Position numbers and translations under genes: made by a program
DNA from: Rhodothermales bacterium
GTDB taxonomy: Bacteria; Bacteroidota; Rhodothermia; Rhodothermales; UBA10348
Direction of reading: 5' to 3'
Assembly: GCA_040221055.1 (NCBI GenBank)
Contig: JAVJVN010000014.1
Coordinates: 1 to 64,000 of the forward strand
Length of the DNA stretch: 64,000 nt
The notes under the pieces: generated by a model
Told to the model about the DNA's origin: nothing
Database searches by the model: none
What the model saw: only the letters and a program-made list of their open reading frames with translations
Part shown: positions 1-7,402 of the stretch, piece by piece
Position numbering within the stretch: the first letter of the stretch is position 1
Layout: each line of letters opens with the position of its first letter

Positions 1-169
1 CCGGTCTGTCTCAAGCCCGAAAGAGGGTCCAGGACGGACGCTGACCCGGCTCTGAGCCACCGGAACGTCCGGGGCGTGGTTCATCACAGACAAATCAGCG
101 ATATTGGACACGTCACAAATACGAATCGCTCAGCTTAGGTATCAGTCTTTGAATTAACATCAGTCAGAA

Positions 170-335
170 TGCATGTTGGTTCGCGAATCTACGGCGAGCC
201 ATGCCCACCTATCAGAAATCTAGTCGATCCAAGCCACACCCGCATAGTGTAAATCGACCGTTTTTCGGATCGACGTCCCTTCCGTTGCCGAAGTCACTGG
301 TGGCCTAGCGAGTCCGTAGCATTCGCTTGTTATGG
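170..335 (-). repeat. attC-like recombination site (cassette 1)
   Basis: Read on the minus strand, this is an imperfect palindrome just after the DUF5615 gene. The box GTTATGGCGC (329-338 on plus) is the exact reverse complement of GCGCCATAAC at 973-982, the other end of the same cassette. That is the pairing expected between the R'' box and the start of one integron cassette. The inner arms GCGAATCTACGG (183-194) and its partner at 314-326 pair over 12 positions with one unpaired extra base. The interior carries a motif shared with the site at 976-1083. The outer (left) R' end is degenerate. No integrase lies in the window, so its activity is unproven. Confidence 0.6.
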
Positions 336-351
336 CGCGTAATGCTTTGAT

Positions 352-684
352 TCAGGCCAGAATCAGGATTCCAAAAGGAGCCGAACTCCCCAATCTGAAA
401 ATGGCATCCACGCTATCCCTCAAGAGCGATTCAATATCGGAAGTAGAGCAATTGCCCCTACGGATCCACACGATGCGCGGAGGAAAGCCACGAACCATGC
501 CGATTTCACTCAGATCGGAGTCCTTGCTCACGATCGTCAACGAGTTCTCTTGCGCGTAGTCCCAGACTTCAAAGTCGGAAGCACTGGCAAGTCCAACTCT
601 CGCAACGTGTTCAGATAGGGGAAATACGTCGGCGAGCCGCTCAACCAACTTTTGGGAGAGATTGTGGTCAAACAGCAGCTTCAT
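352..684 (-). CDS. DUF5615 PIN-like protein (putative toxin)
   Basis: The 110-residue protein matches the DUF5615 PIN-like family. The N-terminus MKLLFDHNLS carries the early Asp typical of PIN-fold nucleases, and SKDSDL near residue 55 supplies further acidic positions. The family is usually found beside a DUF433 gene, as here, and is predicted to be the RNase half of a toxin-antitoxin-like pair; the biochemistry of the pair is poorly established. The start codon overlaps the upstream DUF433 stop by four bases (ATGA), so translation is probably coupled. The two genes fill one integron-cassette-like unit bounded by matching boxes at 329-338 and 973-982. Confidence 0.8.
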   Translation of the reverse strand: MKLLFDHNLSQKLVERLADVFPLSEHVARVGLASASDFEVWDYAQENSLTIVSKDSDLSEIGMVRGFPPRIVWIRRGNCSTSDIESLLRDSVDAIFRLGSSAPFGILILA

Positions 685-905
685 GCGCTGGCGGTAACCG
701 TGACGCGCTCCCGTTCAGCCGCATACTCCAAACTGGCAAGAATATCCTCTTTTGACAGAGACGGAAAGTCTTCAAGGATCTGCTCTTGCGTCATCCCTGA
801 GGCCAGGTAGCTCAAAATATCGTACACCGTGATGCGCTGACCCCGAATGCATGGCTTTCCGCCGCGCTTTCCTGCTTCTATGGTAATTCGGTCCAAGTAC
901 GACAT
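681..905 (-). CDS. DUF433 domain protein (putative antitoxin)
   Basis: This is a 74-residue DUF433 protein. It starts MSYLDRITIE and has the family pattern GGKPCIRGQRITV at about residues 15-27, followed by a short helix-turn-helix-like stretch (DILSYLASGMTQEQILEDFP). DUF433 proteins are predicted antitoxins or DNA-binding partners of DUF5615 toxins. A longer reading frame extends upstream to 1163, but it would run back through the attC-like site and the neighbouring toxin gene, so the ATG at 905 is preferred. The stop overlaps the DUF5615 start. Autoregulation is plausible but no operator was recognised. Confidence 0.8.
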   Translation of the reverse strand: MSYLDRITIEAGKRGGKPCIRGQRITVYDILSYLASGMTQEQILEDFPSLSKEDILASLEYAAERERVTVTASA

Positions 906-975
906 GGATTCAGAATTGCTGATTATCCGGTTGTAACCTAAAAGCGAGAAGCCTGTTTCAGCCGACCGCGTAGCG

Positions 976-1083
976 CCATAACGGCTGGCGGATTTGCGGC
1001 GAGCTAACGCCCACCTACCAGAAAGTAACCGTCCAAGACCAGCAATGCTGGTGGAGCGAGCCCGCAAAATCCGCTTGTTATAC
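976..1083 (-). repeat. attC-like recombination site (cassette 2)
   Basis: This is the best-preserved attC-like site. On the minus strand it starts with GTATAAC (1083-1077) and ends with GTTATGG (982-976). Inner arms GCGGATTTGCGG (988-999) and CCGCAAAATCCGC (1062-1074) pair over 12 bases with one extra unpaired A, an extrahelical base as expected for attC. The 15-base box GTTATACGACTTCAG (1077-1091) is repeated as an exact reverse complement at 1681-1695, the other end of the same cassette. The YafQ stop codon lies inside that box, so the gene runs straight into the site. The central motif (TTTCTGGTAGGTGGGC on minus) recurs in the sites at 170-335 and 12744-12855. Confidence 0.7.
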
Positions 1084-1087
1084 GACT

Positions 1088-1354
1088 TCAGAACAGGTCT
1101 TCGTGGGTGCCTGTTCGGACGAGGATCAAGTCTTGACCGGAAACCTGATACAGAAGGAGCCAATCTGCTTCAATGTGAATGTCCCGCACCCCCGCCCACT
1201 CCCCCTCAAGCTCGTGATCTCGAAACTCATCAGGTATGGCAGTTTCTTCTGCCAAGAGCTCCACGATGGCCCAGAACAACTCAGGCTCGTATCCAGCTCT
1301 GAGCATTCGTTTTAAGTCTGACTCGAACTTCTTGGTGGTTTTGACCGAAAGCAT
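1088..1354 (-). CDS. YafQ-family mRNA interferase toxin
   Basis: The 88-residue protein resembles the RelE/ParE-superfamily YafQ toxins, ribosome-dependent mRNA endonucleases. It begins MLSVKTTKKFESDLKRM and has the family pattern HELEGEWAGVRDIHIEADWLL near residues 47-67, with the conserved tail ILVRTGTHEDLF carrying the catalytic-type His. Length is normal for YafQ. The start follows the upstream DinJ-type antitoxin stop directly, with no gap. It is the second gene of a complete TA pair inside a cassette-like unit (1077-1695). The bacterial target mRNA and toxicity are inferred from the family only. Confidence 0.88.
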   Translation of the reverse strand: MLSVKTTKKFESDLKRMLRAGYEPELFWAIVELLAEETAIPDEFRDHELEGEWAGVRDIHIEADWLLLYQVSGQDLILVRTGTHEDLF

Positions 1355-1618
1355 CTATGTGGAGAGCTTGGCTTTCAGGTCTTCAATCGACTTGTAGGAA
1401 GTGACTTTGCCTTCCCTGGCGTCTCGAATTGCCTGCTGCGTCTCCTCATTGGGCAGCTCGACAGGAAAGGGAATGCCGCGACGAAGTGATACCTGCTTGT
1501 AGAACAGGGCGATTGCTTGGGAAGCCGAAATCCCGAGCTTCTTGAATACAGCCTCAGCCTGTTTCTTATCGGTTGCGTTGATCCGCGTTGAGATGTGAGC
1601 CGTCTTTCCCATGGTCAT
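1355..1618 (-). CDS. RelB/DinJ-family antitoxin
   Basis: The 87-residue protein is a RelB/DinJ ribbon-helix-helix antitoxin. The N-terminal strand (KTAHISTRINATDKKQAE) is the DNA-binding ribbon, followed by FKKLGISASQAIALFYKQV and GIPFPVELPN, both typical of DinJ. The C-terminal part should wrap the YafQ toxin encoded immediately downstream. It may start at the first ATG (1618) or at the third codon (1612). A consensus-like promoter and a 16-bp inverted repeat lie directly upstream, in the place expected for autorepression by the toxin-antitoxin complex. Confidence 0.88.
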   Translation of the reverse strand: MTMGKTAHISTRINATDKKQAEAVFKKLGISASQAIALFYKQVSLRRGIPFPVELPNEETQQAIRDAREGKVTSYKSIEDLKAKLST

Positions 1619-1631
1619 TCACCCTGTGTTC

Positions 1632-1676
1632 CATTGTCAACACAATGTATATACTCGAGCGTGACGGAAGTTTCAA
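1632..1676 (-). promoter_or_regulatory. Promoter and operator of the DinJ-YafQ pair
   Basis: On the minus strand a -35 box TTGAAA (1676-1671), a 17-base spacer and a -10 box TATATA (1653-1648) form a good sigma-70 promoter. The perfect inverted repeat CATTGT-N4-ACAATG (1632-1647) follows at the expected transcription start and is the likely operator. All lie inside the cassette, so the TA pair carries its own promoter. Confidence 0.6.
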
Positions 1677-1695
1677 CGACCTGAAGTCGTATAAC

Positions 1696-1826
1696 GTAGC
1701 ATTCTGCCGAACGTACATCACAGGCAAATGCCATATAGGACGCAGTGTGAACGGCAGGTAAGTATAGACGAATCAGGGAGTACGGGCAAGGCCATTCCGC
1801 ATAGGATGCGGGTCGCGGCCATATAG
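1696..1826 (-). repeat. Promoter-bearing repeat, copy 1
   Basis: This segment is clearly similar to 13367-13500: both contain ATTCTGCCGAACG, AAGTATAGACGAATC and GGCAAGGCCATTCCGCA in the same order and spacing. On the minus strand both contain TTGCC(C/G), a 17-base spacer and TATACT (here 1789-1784 and 1766-1761), directed into a cassette. Between the -10 box and the cassette edge, CTGCCG and CGGCAG can pair as a stem. Its position just before the first cassette suggests either a Pc/attI-like element or the attC of a lost cassette carrying a promoter. Confidence 0.55.
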
Positions 1827-1875
1827 GTCTATTCCACCTATCGACGCCACGAGCCCCGTCCCCCAGCCCGCTCTT

Positions 1876-1900
1876 AAATGTAACCTGGCAGGTTACATTT
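1876..1900. repeat. 25-bp perfect palindrome, copy 1
   Basis: Twelve-base arms AAATGTAACCTG and their exact complement flank a single G. The same palindrome, with C at the centre, occurs at 13962-13986. Each lies just downstream of a minus-strand gene (the permease gene ends at 1946; ruvB at 13985). It could act as a bidirectional hairpin terminator, a REP-like element or an operator; no U-tract follows. Confidence 0.6.
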
Positions 1901-1945
1901 GAATCGGGCCACAACCCCCAGAAGTTCGGCCCCTCACTCGGCTCC

Positions 1946-4543
1946 TCATTCCGCCCGAAGTGCCGTCGCCGGATCCGTGGCCACGGTGCGGAAGGACTGG
2001 GCGGCGATGGTGACGAAGGCCGCAACGAACACCAGACCCACGGCCGCGACGAAGATGCCGGGCCCGATGGTCGCCTGGAACGCGTAATTCTCGAGCCATT
2101 TCCGGGCGAAGACCAGGCCCAGAGGTACGGCCACCACCGATCCCAGGAGAATGAGTCCGGAGAAACTGCGGAAGATGAGCATGACGAGTCCGGCCCGCGA
2201 TGCGCCGAGTACCCTACGGACGCTCAATTCCTTGGTGCGGTTCTGGATGGACAGCGACGTGAGGCCGAGCAGACCCAGCAGGGCCAGGAAAATGGCGCAG
2301 GCCGAAGCCACGTTGATGATGCGCCCCCAGCGCAGGTCCATGGCGTACACACGCTCCATCCGTTCGTCCATGAATTCCCAGGAGAACGGCACGTCGGTCG
2401 ACACCGATGTCCAGACCGATGCCAGTCGACCCATGACCTCGTCCACCCGGCCCGGAGCCAGGTGTACGTACAGGTACCGGAAGGCATCCGGTCCGCCCAC
2501 GGACATGATCAACGGCCCGACGTCCTGATACAGGGACTGGAAGCGGAAACTGGAGGTGACGCCGATCACGAGGGGTGAAGGTTGCACCGGATACCAGTCC
2601 GGAAGCGGCTTCCCGACCGGGTCTTCCAGACCGAATCGCTCAACGAAAGCCTGGTTCAGGATGACGGCCGCCGAGTCGGATGCCAGATCCGGATTGAAGG
2701 CGCGTCCGTCCTGCATGGAAATATCCAGGACCTCCAGAAAACGATGATCGGTATAGAGCTCATCCACCGTCACGCTGGACCCTTCGTAGTCCATGTTGAA
2801 GCCCCAGCTTCCCCGGTACCCGAGTGCGTTGCTGGCCAGCGTCATGTCCACGACGCCCGCATCGCCGGCGAGCGCATCCCGGTACCGGTCCCGCGCCTGC
2901 TGCCCGTCCAGCCCGTTCAGGTCAATGAGCACCACCTGATCCGTCTCGTACCCGCGATCCTGGTCCCGGACGAACGTGGCCTGCCGGTGCATGACCAGCG
3001 TCGCAATAATGAGCACGATGGACACCGTGAATTGCAGGGTCACGAGCCCCTTCGTGAACAGGTTCGATCCGGAAACCCGTACGCGACTCTTGAGGACATC
3101 GATGGGGCGGAATGAGGACAGCACGAGGGCCGGGTACGATCCGGCAATGAGCCCGGTCAGGACGACAATCCCCAGCACACCCAGCGGAATGCTCCAGTCC
3201 TCCAGCAGCGTGAACGTCAGGGCGCGGTCGGTCAGGTCGTTGAACGTAGGCAGCAGGTACCAGGCCAGCCCAAGCCCGAGCAGCGTGGCCAGTACCGTCA
3301 TGAAGAAGGCTTCGCCCCAGAATTGGGCCAGGAGTTGGCCACGCACGGCGCCTACTGCCTTCCGGATGCCCACCTCGCGGCTGCGCCGAAGGCTGCGCCC
3401 GATGGCCAGCGTCATGAAATTGATGCAGGCAATGAGCAGGATGGCCATGCCCAGACCGATCAGCGTGAACGAATAGGCGGGGTCGCTCGTGTTCGTGAGA
3501 TACATCTGCGACAGCGGGACGGCCCGCCATGTGGAGGCCTGGACGCCGTCCGGGACGGGCTCCCGGGCCTGCAGCCGCTCCAGGAAATCACCATTCACCT
3601 GCGCGAAGTGCTGGAGGAGCGCATGGTCGACCGTTGCGCGGTCGGCATCCGGATGCAGTCGGGCATAGGTCTTCACGAGCGACCAACCGTAGGCGTCCAC
3701 GGCCTGGGGAAAGCGCGATGGAATCCAGTCCGTGATGGGCGCCAACAGTTCAAACTGGGTGGATGCATTGGCGGGCGGATTCTCCAGGACGGCCACCACA
3801 TCGTACGTCCGGTACGTCGTGCCGACCCGGACCTCCAGCGAGGCCCCGACGGCCTCCTCGGTGCCCAGGAATCGCTCGGCAGCGGAGGCCGTCAACACAA
3901 TGCCGTCTCTCTGCGGGTCTCCGGACAGGACCCGGAACGGAAACACCGTGTGGTACGATGGATCGATGAACAGCACATGCGCCTCGAAAATGTCGTCGTC
4001 GCGACGCACGAACACCTCATCCTCCCATACCCGCGTGGAGGCGGCCACGCCGGGCACGTCCGCAGCAAGGAAATCCGAGAGCGGAAGGGACAGGTTCGTT
4101 TTGCCGGGGCGGTAGGCACCGACGGGGGTGGCGCGCCATTCCTGGATCTGAACGATGTCTTCGTGGCCCTCATGCACCTGGTCGAATGTCCATTCGTAGC
4201 GCACGAAGAGCAGGATGAGCACGGCAAGTGCAATGCCCAGCGTGAGGCCGGACAGGTTGATGAAACCCTGGATTTTCTGCTTGTTCAGTGTGCGCAGGGC
4301 CAGCGTGGCATAGTTCTTCAGCATGACGGAGCTCCAGCCAAGTGATTGCAGGATGAAAGCGGGCGCGGAGACCAGGACCTGGCGGACGTACCATGCACGG
4401 GCGCGTTGCAGCCCGTCCGAGCCGACATACGCGGCATACAATTCGTCGAGATCACCCATGACCTCGTCGCGGTCGGCCGGGTGGACGCAGTATTCCAGGA
4501 TGGCCCGAAGGATGAAGGGTGGACGCATATTCATGGGGCCCAC
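1946..4543 (-). CDS. ADOP-type FtsX/MacB ABC transporter permease
   Basis: The 865-residue membrane protein has the layout of duplicated orphan permeases. An N-terminal cytosolic prefix domain (about residues 5-75, with DRDEVMGDLDELY) is followed by a first membrane helix (about 98-118), a MacB-like periplasmic core, a three-helix FtsX domain (about 370-490, with RSREVGIRKAVGA), a second periplasmic core and a second FtsX domain (about 745-865, with RTKELSVRRVLGAS). Such permeases normally need a MacB-type ATPase, which is not adjacent. The substrate is unknown. Its start overlaps the PadR gene by 13 bases, and PadR-ADOP pairs are a recurrent arrangement. A shared palindrome lies 46 bases past the stop. 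Confidence 0.88.
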   Translation of the reverse strand: MGPMNMRPPFILRAILEYCVHPADRDEVMGDLDELYAAYVGSDGLQRARAWYVRQVLVSAPAFILQSLGWSSVMLKNYATLALRTLNKQKIQGFINLSGLTLGIALAVLILLFVRYEWTFDQVHEGHEDIVQIQEWRATPVGAYRPGKTNLSLPLSDFLAADVPGVAASTRVWEDEVFVRRDDDIFEAHVLFIDPSYHTVFPFRVLSGDPQRDGIVLTASAAERFLGTEEAVGASLEVRVGTTYRTYDVVAVLENPPANASTQFELLAPITDWIPSRFPQAVDAYGWSLVKTYARLHPDADRATVDHALLQHFAQVNGDFLERLQAREPVPDGVQASTWRAVPLSQMYLTNTSDPAYSFTLIGLGMAILLIACINFMTLAIGRSLRRSREVGIRKAVGAVRGQLLAQFWGEAFFMTVLATLLGLGLAWYLLPTFNDLTDRALTFTLLEDWSIPLGVLGIVVLTGLIAGSYPALVLSSFRPIDVLKSRVRVSGSNLFTKGLVTLQFTVSIVLIIATLVMHRQATFVRDQDRGYETDQVVLIDLNGLDGQQARDRYRDALAGDAGVVDMTLASNALGYRGSWGFNMDYEGSSVTVDELYTDHRFLEVLDISMQDGRAFNPDLASDSAAVILNQAFVERFGLEDPVGKPLPDWYPVQPSPLVIGVTSSFRFQSLYQDVGPLIMSVGGPDAFRYLYVHLAPGRVDEVMGRLASVWTSVSTDVPFSWEFMDERMERVYAMDLRWGRIINVASACAIFLALLGLLGLTSLSIQNRTKELSVRRVLGASRAGLVMLIFRSFSGLILLGSVVAVPLGLVFARKWLENYAFQATIGPGIFVAAVGLVFVAAFVTIAAQSFRTVATDPATALRAE

Positions 4544-4854
4544 GCCAATCCGGATACATCACGCCACATCGCATCGTATTCCGCCCGGGCATGTTCGAGG
4601 GCCTGGACGCCCTTGGCCGTGAGCCGGTACATGCGCTTGCGGCGGCCGCCACGCTCGGCGGTCGGGTGACCTGTATGCGACCGGAGCAGCCCCGCCCGGG
4701 TGAGCCGTTTCAGGGGCGCGTAGACCCCGGCAATGGACCACTCTTCGGACGTGGATTGCTGGAGGTGGTCCAGGACGGATGCCCCGTAGGCATTCTCCTG
4801 CAACTTCCAGACCGCCAGCAATATGAGTTCATCGGAACGCGACATGGCGGACAT
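4531..4854 (-). CDS. PadR-family transcriptional regulator
   Basis: The 107-residue protein is a PadR winged-helix regulator. It has SDELILLAVWKLQENAYG (about residues 7-24), the recognition-helix region GVYAPLKRLTRAGLL and the beta-wing ending in GGRRKRMYRLTAKGVQAL. It lacks a C-terminal effector domain and is of the short subfamily-1 type. It overlaps the downstream permease gene by 13 bases and is probably the local repressor of that transporter; the effector cannot be guessed. Two ATGs (residues 1 and 4) are possible starts. Confidence 0.88.
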   Translation of the reverse strand: MSAMSRSDELILLAVWKLQENAYGASVLDHLQQSTSEEWSIAGVYAPLKRLTRAGLLRSHTGHPTAERGGRRKRMYRLTAKGVQALEHARAEYDAMWRDVSGLAWAP

Positions 4855-4888
4855 TATGCGAGGCAGAAGAAATAAAGTTGCAGGGTTG

Positions 4889-7318
4889 CTACAACTCCGT
4901 CTTCTTCTTGCCCCGCAACAGGAACATGCCTTCGCGTTTGCTGGTCACGATGACCGTCCCGCTCTCGAAGAACGGATAGGTGCTCCACGCGCCACTGAAG
5001 CCCGGACCGTCCAGATACGGCGTCGTATCGAACGAGCCGACTTCCACCGGATGCACCGGATCGGAAATATCCAGGACGTGCATGCCGTACCGGTAATTGG
5101 CCTGGTACATGAATCCATCCTTGATGTACAGGTTGTGGGCGCTGGCGGGCATGGATCCCATGAACTCGTTCACCAGGATGGGGTCCTCCAGGTCGGCCAG
5201 GTCCCAGATGAGCGTCCGCGTCCGGTCCACGTTGCCGCGCAGCACATCGGCCTCATCATTCTGGTAGAAATAGCGCTGGTCATCGGACAGCCACCCCTGG
5301 TGGATGTAGGCCGCCGCGGGCGACGAGGCGGTGGAAAGCGAGACCGGATGGGCCTTGTCGGTGACATCCATGATCTCGAATTCGGCACCGTTGGAATTCA
5401 GGCACAGTTCGTGCCCGGTATACCGCTGGTCGGGACCGGTGTACGTCACGCATTGCGTATCGTGCGTGCCGTGATTCCCACCCTTGGCGCATCCCACGAA
5501 AACCGGATCCAGCGGATTGTTGATGTCCATCATGTAAAGGCCGCCCCCGCACGTGGGCCGGTCAATGGTATAAGCGAACCCGGTGTCCTCGTTGATGATG
5601 ACATTGTGCGAGCTCGCAATCCCGGTGTAGTGCACATCCGGCTCGAACAGGGCGGGCGGCTCCGTGACCCCGCGCAGCCGCGTGAGATCAAAGATCTGCA
5701 GACCGTGATCGCCCGCGCCGTCCGCCACGATGTAGGCGTGGTTGCGGAAGGTCTTGATGTCCCGCCAGATGGGCGAGGGCGGCGTGCCCCACGGTTTCGG
5801 GAGGTCGCCGATCAGGACGGGGCTCAGGGGATCCGTCACATCCACGAAGGATACGCCGTCGGTGCGGGCAATGAGGGCATATTCGCGGCCGGTATCGGGA
5901 TCGGTCCAGCCCCAGTTGTCATTCACGCGCACACCCCGGGCGTTTTCGGGCGCCCGAAGGTAGTCGTTCGGCAGGAAGGACAGCAGCTCAACTTCGTCGC
6001 AGTCGAACGGCCCGATCTTGCCATCCACGCACTGCCGTTCTTCACCCGTGAGGGCGCCCAGCACGTCGGGCGGGCTCAGCATTCGCTGCGGCTCTTCGTT
6101 CGGCGCGTACGCGCTCAGGGCACCCGCCTGATGATGCATGCCCGGGGCGGACACGACCACCTGTGGGCCTTCGACGACGATCGTGCTTCCGAAGGCATCG
6201 CGTTCGACGGTGCCGGTGAGTTGGATGCGCTCCGGCGTATCGAGCGAGCCGTCGGCGTTTCTGCCCAGCACGAACGCCGAGCCCGTTTCATTGCCGCGCA
6301 ATGTCGGGGCGCCGACCCAGATGGCCTCGGCGGCATGGGCCACGCTGCTGCCGAACAGGTCACCGGGCTGGCCGTCGGGAAGTTGGATGATGCGCTCCGG
6401 CGCCCACGGTTCGTCGCGGCGGCCTTCACGGGCTTGTCCCGTTTGCCGCGTGAAGGAGTAGACCGCGCCCCGCGTACCGTGGGCGCCGGGAGCGCCGACC
6501 AGGAGTTGGCCGTTCTCCATGGACAAGGCGCTGCCGAACGATGCGGCAGATTCCGAAAAGAAGGGGAGTACCCCGGTTTCGGTCCAGGTATCGTCCAGGA
6601 GCCGGAATTCCGTGACGCGGCCCACGTTCTGGAGGCCGGCCGAGGTGTCATCCCAGTCAGGCGCGCCGACCAGGGCCCGGCCGTCCACCAGCAGGAGGGT
6701 GGCCCCGAACCGGTCTTCCGGCGTGGCGCTCGAATGCTGGAAGGCCGAGTGATACGTGAACGAGCCATCGGCTCCGCGCCGGTACGCATGTACGCGCTCT
6801 GAAGACCCGGCCAGCAGCCAGTCCTCGTTCAGCGCCAGCGTCAGTCCGAAGTCGGTGCCGCAGTATCCGCGGTGATTGCATTCCGGCTCGAGTCCGGCGG
6901 TGCCTGGCCCGGAGACCATGCCGACGTGTCGCCAGCCTGAAGTTGCTCCTTTTTCGAACACGTGGAGAGGGCCGCCCCGCTGGCCAGCAACGAGTGTTGC
7001 GCCATGTTTGGCCAGGACCGTGCCGAAACCGTCCGCCCGGGAGGCGTTGGGCGCCGTCAGCCGCTGGACTTCGGCCCACCGCGAGGCCGAGCGCTCGTAG
7101 ATGTAGACCGATCCTTCGCGGAACGACGTATTGGGTTCGCCCACAAAGAGTTCGCCGCCGTCCAGTACCACCGCCACCCCATACGATCCGGATTGAGCGA
7201 GGGTGGTCGCGGGCGTAAAGGCCAGACAGGAAAGGATGACCAGGAAGGCGCAGAAAGCGCGGAAGGCCGGGGCCGTGAATACGACCGGTTGCGAGCAGAC
7301 GGTGGACACAGTACGCAT
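4889..7318 (-). CDS. Secreted FG-GAP/LVIVD 'choice-of-anchor B' protein
   Basis: The protein of about 809 residues starts MRTVSTVCSQ and has a signal peptide ending near TTLAQSG. An upstream in-frame ATG at 7399 would put 27 residues before the signal sequence, so 7318 is preferred. Residues about 45-400 carry repeated FG-GAP/integrin-like blades (DGFGTVLAKHGATLVAG, EDRFGATLLLVDGRALVGAP, FGSALSMENGQLLVGAP). The C-terminal half has LVIVD-like repeats (GVSFVDVTDPLSPVLIGDL, LYMMDINNPLDPVFVG, MHVLDISDPVHPVEVG), the signature of the choice-of-anchor B family. It is an extracellular or surface beta-propeller protein of unknown role. The next minus-strand gene upstream also encodes a secreted propeller. 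Confidence 0.85.
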   Translation of the reverse strand: MRTVSTVCSQPVVFTAPAFRAFCAFLVILSCLAFTPATTLAQSGSYGVAVVLDGGELFVGEPNTSFREGSVYIYERSASRWAEVQRLTAPNASRADGFGTVLAKHGATLVAGQRGGPLHVFEKGATSGWRHVGMVSGPGTAGLEPECNHRGYCGTDFGLTLALNEDWLLAGSSERVHAYRRGADGSFTYHSAFQHSSATPEDRFGATLLLVDGRALVGAPDWDDTSAGLQNVGRVTEFRLLDDTWTETGVLPFFSESAASFGSALSMENGQLLVGAPGAHGTRGAVYSFTRQTGQAREGRRDEPWAPERIIQLPDGQPGDLFGSSVAHAAEAIWVGAPTLRGNETGSAFVLGRNADGSLDTPERIQLTGTVERDAFGSTIVVEGPQVVVSAPGMHHQAGALSAYAPNEEPQRMLSPPDVLGALTGEERQCVDGKIGPFDCDEVELLSFLPNDYLRAPENARGVRVNDNWGWTDPDTGREYALIARTDGVSFVDVTDPLSPVLIGDLPKPWGTPPSPIWRDIKTFRNHAYIVADGAGDHGLQIFDLTRLRGVTEPPALFEPDVHYTGIASSHNVIINEDTGFAYTIDRPTCGGGLYMMDINNPLDPVFVGCAKGGNHGTHDTQCVTYTGPDQRYTGHELCLNSNGAEFEIMDVTDKAHPVSLSTASSPAAAYIHQGWLSDDQRYFYQNDEADVLRGNVDRTRTLIWDLADLEDPILVNEFMGSMPASAHNLYIKDGFMYQANYRYGMHVLDISDPVHPVEVGSFDTTPYLDGPGFSGAWSTYPFFESGTVIVTSKREGMFLLRGKKKTEL

Positions 7319-7402
7319 GACGGGCGGGTATCTGACAGACAGGGGATCCTCGCCAATGTACGCGGCCCAAGTGAGTGCAGCGTGCAGAAGCGTCGTCACC
7401 CG

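Noticed and set aside
332-559. Plus-strand 75-codon frame at the cassette edge
   Set aside because: It starts inside the attC-like boundary box and runs antisense to the DUF5615 gene; no family resemblance.
681-1163. Long form of the DUF433 protein (160 residues)
   Set aside because: The extra 86 residues would be encoded by the attC-like site and the end of the YafQ gene; the family starts at MSYLDR.
4823-6802. Long plus-strand open frame (659 codons) opposite the FG-GAP/LVIVD gene
   Set aside because: It mirrors a clearly coding minus-strand gene, is rich in Arg, His and Gly with no domain pattern, and is a GC-rich antisense artefact. The same applies to plus-strand frames at 14036-15073, 20731-22260, 24489-26045 and 53814-55847.
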